A stretch of DNA of 64,000 bases, taken from the NCBI GenBank assembly GCA_964019695.1, contig OZ026524.1, forward strand, positions 64,735,066 to 64,799,065, given 5' to 3'. Position 1 is the stretch's first letter, and every line of letters starts with the position of its first letter. The translations under genes were made by a program, and so were the position numbers. The stretch is from Loripinus fragilis (lineage: Eukaryota > Mollusca > Bivalvia > Lucinida > Lucinidae). Shown piece after piece: positions 1 to 8,700 of the stretch. Below the pieces are notes generated by a model. The model searched no databases. It saw only the letters and a list, made by a program, of their open reading frames with translations, and had not been told where the DNA came from.

Positions 1-1
1 T

Positions 2-2197
2 AACAAAAGCAATGTTGCTGAACGATCAAAGATGTTGTATGAACAGTATCGAATGACAGCAGAGTTGTATGAATACAATTCTCTCTATATTGGTTTAGGG
101 GAAGACTTTTCATACAGTAAACCCGAAGATTGGGACCAATTATATAAGAACTTCAGAAAGATAATGGACTATATGAATAACAAGAAAGATTGGAATGTAT
201 TTGTCAAATTTGGCACCTTAAGTGAATATTTTAGTAATATAAGGACAAATGAACAGAAAGATAAGTTTAAATCTTTTCCAATTCTTTCTGGAGATTTCTT
301 TCCTTATTCTGACTGGAACCATGACTACTGGACAGGATTCTACAGTGCACGTCCTTTTCAGAAACAATTCGCTCGCGAAATTGAATACTTAATTAAAATA
401 GCAGATGTGTATGACGTATTCCTTCATACGAAGTCTGGCAAAATTAGAAAATATTTGTCAAGATCAGGTGGATATCAACTGGCTTCCCAACTGCGCAGTT
501 CAAGGCGGACATTACATACCTTTCTACATCATGATGGTATTACAGGTACATCAACAGTTGAAGTTACAAGTCAGAATGAGGTTAATCTTTACCAGGCATA
601 CACACAAATAATGGCGGTCCTAAAACGACAAGTATTGCTTATATCAGGAAATGAAAATGAATTAGAAGGCGCTTTAGGATTTGAAACGTTTCGAGAGTCT
701 CGTAACAGCCTTCCTGACAGAAAAGTAATTAGAATTTTGGAGTCAGGGACTATGCTTTATGCGGTAAATTCACTTCCACGGAAGCGTAAAGATATTGTAT
801 GTTTTCTATCATATTCAAATGCATTGTCAGCTAGTATTCTACCAACGGTTAAACTGAAAGCACAAACTTACCCTTATAGACAATATAGAGGTTCTAAAGA
901 AAAGGAAGTCTTCGAGACTGTGATCGAAGTTGACTTACCCCCATATTCTATTATAACAGTACTTCTTAAACCTGAAGGTAAACATGAAACGACAGAACAC
1001 ATTGATGCAACAAACACAGACAATAATTTTGTTATTAGAAATTGGCGATTTTCAGCAGAATTTAATGTAACTTCCGGCATGTTAGTATCTATTACAGACA
1101 TATATGGACACAAAATAAAGCTTGAAGCCATGTTTATGTGGTATGAAACAATTCAAAGTGGTGCTTATGTTTTCAAACCCCTTTCAGAAGCAAAGCCCAT
1201 GGAGTTTGATATGAGGCTATGTCAGATAAACTATTACAAGGGAGACCTTGTATCCTCTGTTACAACAGAATTTCGAGAAGGTATAACAATAACATACAAA
1301 ATCTACAATACATCCGGTGTCAAAGCCTATGGTTTGCATATCTCTACCCAAGTAAATATTCGCCCTTCAAACTCTTACTGGATGAACAAGGAAATTATAC
1401 TAAGATTTCAAACCGGCATTCACAGTAATGGACACTTCTACACAGACCAAAATGGTTTCTCTCTTATTGGTAGAAAAACAAAGGAGTTTATGCCTATATC
1501 AAGTAATTACTATCCTGTCACTAAAATGTTAATGATTGAAGATCGATTTCAAAGACTCACCATACACACTGATCATTCACATGGCGTAGCAAGCTTAAAA
1601 CAGGGCTGGATTGAAATCATGCTGGACCGAACAATGATAACAGATGATAATAAAGGATTGGGACAAGGTATCATTGATAATAAACTCACAGAGAGTAAGT
1701 TCATTCTTCAAATAGAACAAAAAGAAACTCCATTTGACATACAAGAAGAAAGATATACATTTGAAACGCTGATGGCATCTTTAATAAATGAACAATTGCA
1801 GCATCCTGTTATATTACTATATGAAAAAGAAGCAGCATTAGATATAAACAGTGGTTTTATTGTAAAAGACTTTTTCAATCCATTCAGTTGTAACCTTCCA
1901 TGTGATTTAGTAGTTGTAGGCTTGCGGAACATACTTACAGAAGACCTAGAATATAACAGCACCAGCCTGATACTCCATCGTAAGTCATTTCACTGTGGAT
2001 TTGTCGAGAGTAAAGCAGCATACATAACTGATGACTCCGTTACACTTCACTCACTTTTGGGACTCAATGACGCTGATGTGTCAGCTAAACACGAAACCAC
2101 CCTGACCCATCTATACACAAAACGAACAATTGAAATATCAGATGATTTATGTCCAGCAAGGAATGTAATTCGATCGTTTAAGATTTGTCTACACTGA
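2..2197 (+). CDS. MAN2A: Golgi alpha-mannosidase II-like (GH38), 3' part
   Basis: C-terminal 731 codons of a class II alpha-mannosidase, the Golgi glycosidase that trims mannose residues during N-glycan maturation; the frame is open from base 2 so the gene starts upstream of the window. Seen: GEDF near the start (the Asp at 104-106 matches the catalytic-site Asp of the family's GDDF motif; the preceding Asp is Glu here), then FGTLSEYF and LSGDFFPY, typical of the Golgi rather than the lysosomal branch, then HHDGITGT at 527-550, whose second His is the expected zinc ligand. The long beta-rich C-terminal region follows, with RFYTD-like HFYTD, LDR and DDN...GLGQG motifs, ending at TGA 2195-2197. 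Odd: about 2.2 kb without an intron, whereas vertebrate MAN2A genes are finely split. MAN2A1 and MAN2A2 cannot be told apart here. Confidence 0.95.
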   Translation, partial: NKSNVAERSKMLYEQYRMTAELYEYNSLYIGLGEDFSYSKPEDWDQLYKNFRKIMDYMNNKKDWNVFVKFGTLSEYFSNIRTNEQKDKFKSFPILSGDFFPYSDWNHDYWTGFYSARPFQKQFAREIEYLIKIADVYDVFLHTKSGKIRKYLSRSGGYQLASQLRSSRRTLHTFLHHDGITGTSTVEVTSQNEVNLYQAYTQIMAVLKRQVLLISGNENELEGALGFETFRESRNSLPDRKVIRILESGTMLYAVNSLPRKRKDIVCFLSYSNALSASILPTVKLKAQTYPYRQYRGSKEKEVFETVIEVDLPPYSIITVLLKPEGKHETTEHIDATNTDNNFVIRNWRFSAEFNVTSGMLVSITDIYGHKIKLEAMFMWYETIQSGAYVFKPLSEAKPMEFDMRLCQINYYKGDLVSSVTTEFREGITITYKIYNTSGVKAYGLHISTQVNIRPSNSYWMNKEIILRFQTGIHSNGHFYTDQNGFSLIGRKTKEFMPISSNYYPVTKMLMIEDRFQRLTIHTDHSHGVASLKQGWIEIMLDRTMITDDNKGLGQGIIDNKLTESKFILQIEQKETPFDIQEERYTFETLMASLINEQLQHPVILLYEKEAALDINSGFIVKDFFNPFSCNLPCDLVVVGLRNILTEDLEYNSTSLILHRKSFHCGFVESKAAYITDDSVTLHSLLGLNDADVSAKHETTLTHLYTKRTIEISDDLCPARNVIRSFKICLH

Positions 2198-2283
2198 CGA
2201 GAGGCAGTAGAAATGTAAAACCATTGTACACTTTCCTTTATGAATATTCATGCTAAGATCCACCCACTATGAATAATTGTATA

Positions 2284-2289
2284 AATAAA
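2284..2289 (+). promoter_or_regulatory. AATAAA polyadenylation signal of the mannosidase
   Basis: Canonical AATAAA hexamer 87 nt after the stop codon. The same 3'UTR segment, including an AATAAA, recurs in the duplicated copy near 2885. Confidence 0.7.
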
Positions 2290-2369
2290 GTTTCACTTTT
2301 GTTTAAAGAACAAAGAAATTCCTTGTCAGGTCCACTATTGTAGGGTCATTTCTTATCATTTGTCCATAA

Positions 2370-2469
2370 GCAAACAGAGTAGACCCTGATCAGGCAACTC
2401 TTATTAGATCTGCCTGATCTGGGTCTGCTGTGTTTATAAGAGATGCTAATCTGGGTCTGCTCCGTTTGC
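2370..2469. repeat. palindromic repeat, GCAAACAG-type
   Basis: Inverted arms start GCAAACAGAGTAGACC and end with the complement (GGGTCTGCTCCGTTTGC), with an inner ATCAGGCA/TGCCTGAT hairpin. The same kind of short palindrome (GCAAACAG..GACCCAGATCAG) recurs throughout the window, for example at 2962-3062, 25805-25873, 27567-27632 and 34827-34892. Probably MITE-derived. Confidence 0.6.
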
Positions 2470-2504
2470 AAATGCGTTAAAAGGCGTCTCTATGAGGTAA
2501 AGGG

Positions 2505-2801
2505 TTGATAGATGTAGGCTTGCGGAACTTACTTACAGAAGAGCTAGAATATAACAGTACCAGTCAAATACTCCATCGTAAGTCATTTCTCTGTGGATTT
2601 GTGGAGAGTAAAGCAGCATGCATAACCAAAAGCCCCGTTACACTTCACTCACTTTTGGGAATCAATGACGCTGATGTGTCAGCTAAACACGAAACCTCGC
2701 TGACCCATCTATACACAAAATGAACAATTGAAATAGCAATATCAGATGATTTACGTCCAGCAAGGAATGAAATTCGATCGTTTAAGATTTGTCTACACTG
2801 A
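2505..2801 (+). pseudogene. second copy of the mannosidase 3' end
   Basis: Direct duplicate of 1907-2197, offset by 598 bp, closely matching through the coding part and on into the 3'UTR (to about 2950). It has no start region, and an in-frame TGA appears after ...THLYTK where the parent reads RT, followed by a short insertion (GCAATA). Not a gene by itself; a tandem partial duplication that includes the last ~95 codons, stop codon and poly(A) signal. Confidence 0.85.
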
Positions 2802-2961
2802 CGAGAGGCAGTAGAAATGTCAAATCATTTAACACTTTCCTTTATGAATATTCACGCAAATCTCCACCCACTATGAATTTTTTTATATAAATAAACTTTC
2901 TCTTTTGTTTAAAGAACAAAGAAATTTCTTGTCAGGTCCACTGGTGTAGGAATATATCTTA

Positions 2962-3062
2962 GCAAACAGAGTAGACCTTGATCAGGCAGCTCTTATTAGA
3001 GCTGCCTGATATGGATCTGCTCTATTTATATTAGATGGCTAATCTGAGTCTGCTCTGTTTGC
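2962..3062. repeat. palindromic repeat, GCAAACAG-type (second copy)
   Basis: Copy of the 2370-2469 palindrome, carried along in the ~595-bp tandem duplication between mannosidase copies 2 and 3. Confidence 0.55.
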
Positions 3063-3097
3063 AAAAGCGTTAAAAGGCGTCTCTATTAGGTTAAGGG

Positions 3098-3935
3098 TTT
3101 ATAGTTGTAGGCTTGCGGAATTTACATACTGTAACAGCATCAGCCTGATACTCCATCGTACGTCATTCCACTGAGTAAAGCAGCATACATAACCAATGAC
3201 CCCGTTACACTTCACTCACCTTTTAGAACTCAATGACGCTGATTTGTCAGCTAAGCACGAAACCACGCTGACCCATCTACACAGTATGTGTAAACTGAAA
3301 TAAACATCCTGTACCCGTTCCTCCTAGCTCTCGTCTTATAAACATGAATAACATCACTCGTGCGTAACCAGTAGTCGGAAAAATGCGTGTATTTAGGTAC
3401 ATGTACACGTTTCGATTTATATTGTTAGCGATAGAGTCAATACACATTCGAACAAGGTAAGAAAAGCCATTTTATCTATTTTGTTCCGTTTTATTCCATG
3501 ATTTGAACTGTTTCCTCCTTTGCATTTTGCTTTTTAAAAAAACGACTTGCTCACAATCAGAGCCGTTCTGTGTCGAAAACGAGCTTAAATGCCAGATTGC
3601 ATGGTTTTAGTAAAATTGGCAATCACATGTGTACATAAGTACATGGTTGTAACTGGAACAGTTACTAAGATCTATGGAAAAATGAATTTTAATAGGTAGC
3701 CCCTCGCAATTACAGCTGTACCAATAACTCACATCACGATTTCCGACAACTGGTTACGCACGAGTGCTGTAATTCATAATGTATAAGGCGAGAGCTAGGA
3801 GAAACGGGTACAGGATGTTTATTTTAGTTTACATACTGTGATCTATACACAAAACGAACAATTGAAATTTCAGATAATTTACGTCCACCAAGGAATGGAA
3901 TTCGATCGTTTAAGATCCGTCTACACTGACAGAAG
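3098..3935 (+). pseudogene. third, degenerate mannosidase 3' fragment, split by a transposon
   Basis: Third tandem copy, 593 bp after the second. Homology covers 3098-3279 with internal deletions, then resumes at 3841-3935 (ATCTATACACAAAACGAAC...). The 561 bp between the two halves is the element at 3280-3840. No intact frame. Confidence 0.8.
3280..3840. mobile_element. 561-bp inverted-repeat MITE with 5-bp TSD (ATCTA)
   Basis: Both ends read CACAGTATGT inward and then share roughly 100 bp of inverted similarity, including AACATCCTGTACCCG and CTCGTGCGTAACCAG. It is flanked by ATCTA at 3275-3279 and 3841-3845. The intact paralogous site in mannosidase copies 1 and 2 (ACCCATCTATACACAAAA) has one ATCTA, so element and 5-bp target duplication are directly demonstrated. 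No transposase ORF. A 5-bp TSD with CACAGT-type ends suggests a Transib/ProtoRAG-type enzyme (inference). Confidence 0.85.
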
Positions 3936-4287
3936 AAACGTTATCCCTTTGTATTCTGATGGATTTTCCCATGCATATTGATAAAATAAGTATGGGACTG
4001 ACCATTGTGTGCTCTAAGGGGTCATAAGTAGGTTTTCTAAATTACTATGTATATCTGTCCCTGGATGTTGTTTTATTCTTAGCAAACAGTGCAGACCCTG
4101 ATGAAATGCAGCATTATGCTGCACTTCATCTTAGTCTTCACTGTTTATCAAACTACACGTTTATGGGTTTCCAGTATACACAAGGGTATATCATTCAAGC
4201 AAGCACATTAGATGATTATGGTACATGCACATCTACTTATCATGCGCGGATCCTGAAAGTAACGTTTATTTCTAAACCAAATATTTA

Positions 4288-4510
4288 CTGTTCTACCAGC
4301 CAAGAGTGACAGTGACTTCATGTTTTGCTTACAAAGTTATCAACTGATCACTTGTTTATTAGTCCTTTCTTCAGGATAGGATTAATACACAAGTGATCTA
4401 TCGGTTCGCGTTAGCTCAAGTGAAGTGAACCTGTTATAAAAAAGATAATATTTTACTTAGCAATTGCAAACAAAGTATTACGTCACTGTCACTCTTGGTT
4501 GGCACAACAG
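4288..4510. mobile_element. 223-bp palindromic MITE, TA target site
   Basis: Ends CTGTTCTACCAGCCAAGAG and, inverted, CTGTTGTGCCAACCAAGAG, continuing into matching GTGACAGTGAC, flanked by TA (4286-4287 and 4511-4512). Internal inverted pair TGATCACTTG/CAAGTGATC. No coding capacity. TA duplication suggests mobilisation by a Tc1/mariner-like transposase. Confidence 0.7.
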
Positions 4511-4732
4511 TACTGTTCTTGCTATCTCCGTTGAACTGGAAACTGGTAAGATAATACTGTCACGTCATTTCACCAGGGACACAATGGACTCGTAAGTTCA
4601 AAATTTACCGTCGACTTTTTTTTACTTCCCTGATCAGCTCCATTTAAAAGCAAACAAAAAAAAACAAACAAAAAACAAAAACATGCTTTTGTAAGGCACT
4701 CTGCATATATTTCATAACTCGTTCCTTGCTAT

Positions 4733-5006
4733 CATGCGCGGATCCAGAAAGTTTTGTCAGAGGGGGTCCAACTCATTTTTGACAACTTTTTTTGATGAGA
4801 GGAGAAATGATCCAAAAGCGGGCCATCATCGGCCCGCCAGCAAAACGCCATTTAAAATTGTGTTCCGCTGGCGGGCCGATAATGTCCCTACATTGAATGC
4901 TGACTGATTTTCCAGGGATTCCGGACCAATATTGCTGAAGAACCCTATTGCTTTGTGATTTTCCAGGGATGTCCGGACCCGCTGTCTCCCTCTGGACCCG
5001 CGCATG
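4733..5006. mobile_element. CATGCGCGGATCC-family MITE, copy 1
   Basis: Ends CATGCGCGGATCCAGA / TCTGGACCCGCGCATG, with a central palindrome around GGCCCGCCAGC...GCTGGCGGGCC and AAAACGCCATTTAAA. The same family occurs at 7382-7673, 15610-15790 (diverged), 21829-21990 and 25178-25345 (diverged), 32395-32665 and 56508-56788. Confidence 0.75.
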
Positions 5007-5020
5007 GCTAGCGACAGCTT

Positions 5021-5187
5021 TTGTCGTCTGCTAATAACAGATGCAAACAGTTTGGATCGAGATCAGGACTGACAGGACGGTGGTCCTGGTCGGGATTAAA
5101 ACCAATAAACACTCTGATAGTGTTCCGGAAAATTTTACTTTTGAAAATAAAAAGTTCATTTTGAAAAAAAATAGTCAGCAGGCGACA
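5021..5187. mobile_element. short MITE TGTCGTCTGCTAA / TTAGCAGACGACA type
   Basis: Ends TGTCGTCTGCTAA and, inverted, TTGTCGCCTGCTGAC; contains GCAAACAGTTTGGATC. Relatives at 16770-16835, 23235-23415, 28335-28505 and 40905-41055. The open frame over it (5041-5307) is fortuitous. Confidence 0.55.
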
Positions 5188-5224
5188 ACAAAAACATTAT
5201 GGATAAATACCCATAATGCAACAG

Positions 5225-5232
5225 TATATAAG
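5225..5232 (+). promoter_or_regulatory. TATA box of the lipase gene
   Basis: TATATAAG lies 149 bp before the lipase ATG; transcription would start near 5255, giving a ~120-nt leader with no intron needed. It begins 37 bp after the end of the MITE at 5021-5187, so upstream control DNA is partly transposon-derived. Confidence 0.55.
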
Positions 5233-5373
5233 GCTGTCCTAGTGGCGATGACCGTGTTAGTGACCATTGTCCTGACCAACACATTGGTTTTACAGTGCAA
5301 TCTGTGATAAGAAAATAAGGAACTCACGATTTTGACAGTTCATGTTTCATTCTGCAAGCTTTCACTCGTAGAA

Positions 5374-5730
5374 ATGCTGACTGTGATATCAGGTGAGATC
5401 TTCGTGATCATCACATGTTTAGCATATGCTTCGCATGCTCTTGACATAGGTCGATTACGACGCGCAACGGTGTGTTACGGAGATCTGGGATGTTTTCAAT
5501 CGCACAACTCCGTTCCGGTTCCTCAAAGTCCGAATGTCGTACGGACATCTTTTGATCTGTATAGGCAAGGCGAGTACCACAGTATTGGGGCTAACAACTT
5601 CAAAAGTCACCTCTCGGAATGGACCCCATATTTTGACTCGTCAAAGAACACCAAAGTTGTGATCCATGGCTTCTTGGATAATGGTCACAGTGCTTGGATT
5701 TCAAAAATAGTTCGAGAACTGCAGAAAAAG
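5374..5730 (+). CDS. PNLIP: lipase exon 1
   Basis: Residues 1-119, ends at phase 0 before GTATGA. The ATG at 5374 is chosen because it starts a clean hydrophobic signal peptide; the reading frame extends upstream only to a non-ATG codon. Contains VCYGDLGCF and the VVIHGF strand. Confidence 0.92.
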
Positions 5731-8700
5731 GTATGATCATTTTTTTAAAGAAAATTTAAAGGAACTTTAATTTAAGCCAGCTCATTTTTTCATGTTTTGA
5801 TACATGTTTTGTCTCCAGGAAGCGGCACTGAAAATATATTTGTCTTAACACATGCTATCTCTATCATCATCCGAGTTTTCAAGATAGATTCAGAATACCT
5901 CCGAGCACTTTTCGAAAATAAATATCGTCTTACCAATCAAAACAGATACCAGTAACTTGACATTCATTAACCCATTAAATTTGCATGTACATCGCAATCT
6001 AGTGGGATAGATACAATGTATGTAGATACAATGTATCTAATTGTTGGACTGCTCCTTTGTCTACGTCTAAAGTTTGTGTTTGTGAGCAGTGACGTCTCTG
6101 TCTGGCTTTCTATGCAGGTAGTGATGGCTCTGGTCGAACCTTCGCTACTCGCGGATGCCATAAGTATCAAAATACCATGTCCATTTAACGATAATATATT
6201 TATATCCATTAAACGTCTATCCAACTATCTGCAGCAGAAGAAGTATCGCCATGTAATTGCTTTAACAAAATTTAAATAATATAACTTAACTTATTATCCA
6301 GGATAACTTCAACATTATTGTAGTCGATTGGGGCCATGGTTCGACTACCACATACGAACATGCGGCTGGAAATACATATCTAGTAGGTGCGGAGCTGGCA
6401 CAGTTTTTGACGTATTTACACGACCACTATGGATTGCAGTACAACAAGGTTCATCTCATAGGCCACAGTCTTGGAGCACAGATTTCCGGACATACCGGCC
6501 ACCAGATCCACCAAATAGCTAGAATTTCAGGTAAACAAAAAAAAATCCATTCATTCTGCAGTTAGGGACATAACCTATATAAGTTAAAATAATTTCATCT
6601 CAATCCAGCATACGTGTATGCAGCTTATGCTTCTGGAGGAGATGTTGAATATATCTTGTTAATGACAGATGGACAAATGAATGACAGACAACATGCCATA
6701 ACGCTGACCTGGAGCAGCTTCAGATGAGCTTACAAGTTTGAACTGCACAAATGAGTGTGATTCCCATCTATCTCAGTTTCAAGCGTGGTTCTGATCAAAT
6801 CGTGTGATTCTTATCATCCTCTTTATTTGTCATTTTCCTATCCAAGGAATAGCAAATATATACTCAATTTGTGGAAAACTGATTTCTATTACTGAAATAC
6901 ATAACAGTCTTAGATTGAATAAATTTGCTATCTAGCTTTCATCAAGCACATGTGCTGACAAAATGGCGATTCCTGCAAAATTGTTCCGGTAAACTGGGTA
7001 CTCTGCACTAAGTGTTATTTCTGAAATAGATAAAATGACAAAAAGTTGACATGCCTTGAATTGAACATTAAACAATGATTAAATGTGAGATGACCAATTG
7101 TGAATCACGTGATTAACCCCCCCCCCCCCCGGGTTGGCCACCCCGAAGAATATACAATTTTGATAATCCACGGTTCATACGTCTGTACGCTCGCGGAGGA
7201 CCCAAAGTATACATGCACGTGCAATAACAATACAGACTCACAACACATATATCATATCATTGATGTCTAAACAGTTTACTTATTTCACTGGATAAGCAAA
7301 AGAGGCATTCTATATACACGTGCGATAACTCATGGGTTATCTTTTTGTACAGATATACAATGTAAACCATATAATAAGTTGCATGCGCGGATTCCAGAAA
7401 GTTTTGTCAGAGGGGGTCCAACTCCACTCTGAAAACTCTTTTTTAGTTGATAAGGGGTAGAGAGGATCCAAATGCCACTAACAGCGGCTGCCATTATCGG
7501 CCCGCTAGCGAAACGCCATTTAAATGGCGTTTCGCTGGCGGGCCAATGATGGCCCGTCATGGAATGCTAGCTTGTAAGCTTTGTGATTTTCCAGGGTATC
7601 CGGACCAGTATTGCTAAAAAACCTATATTTTTGTGATTTTCCAGGGGGGTCTGAACCCCTCAGGATCCGCCCATTCCTTGCCTTTATCATATAAAATTTC
7701 TGAATACATTAGGTCTTGATCCAGCTGATCCTTATTTCACTGGAGAAGCCACAGACAGACGGCTAGATGCTGGTGATGCTGCTTTCGTTGACGTCATACA
7801 TACAGACGCTTCAAAATACGTGCTCATCGGGGGTAAGTTAGATAACATGGTCACAGTAACGGAGAAAAATTTGCTATTGCCTGTATCACTCTTACCGCTA
7901 AAGAGTTAACATACTGTAAAATCGGAAATTTTCGCGAGGTTTTTATTTTCGCGAAGTTTCCAGAAAATTGAACCCTCGCGAAATGGCGAAAATAGATCTA
8001 CCGTTTATTGATGTAGGTAAACCAGGCCATCGTCGCGAATTTTAACGTCACAAATACGTCTTTTAACACTATTCGCGAAAATAAAATTCTCGCGAAAATT
8101 TCCGAATTCACAGTACATTATTTTGTGGCTTGTACATAATATATGAAGACATTTTAGAAAATTTTAGTGTACAAAACTCCCCGAGGAGGTATTTCGGCAG
8201 CCCAATGTCTAATGACAGTACTGCATTAAATAGTAATACATTTAAGGTAACATATATAACTGTAACATCATAGTGGTATATTGTTTAAAAGCATTCTGGT
8301 TGTTTCCTTCTTTTGAAAAATGTTTTAAGGCAATCACATGTTGATAAATAAGAATTTGGTATAACTTGGTATTTGCAAAATAGGATTTGAAACTATAATA
8401 GGGTTATTTTGGTAACATGACTGTCTGTTATTGGTCAAAGGGCTAACGTGTGTCAGTTTGCATCTTATTTAATGTAGTTTCAGAAAATTATCTATCCCCT
8501 GCTGTGTGGGTATGAGGGTCTAGTCTCTAACGATCTAATCTCATTTGAGCTTTCCCAATAACAGACTTTTCAATTTGGTACTGACGTCATTTTTCCTTAA
8601 ACAGACATCATTTTGAAGTTAATGAAACCCCTTTAAAATTCTGAGTTAGAGTCTAAATAAAAAAAATCGCCAGTAATATTCCCACAACTGATCAAACAGT

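Noticed and set aside
5041..5307. 88-codon open frame with a hydrophobic tail upstream of the lipase
   Set aside because: It begins inside a MITE and runs through the TATA box region; no start context, domain or conservation.
6016..6279. Possible alternative lipase exon with hydrophobic start
   Set aside because: Exon 1 to exon 2 joins in phase with an uninterrupted family alignment; the frame is open on both strands by chance.
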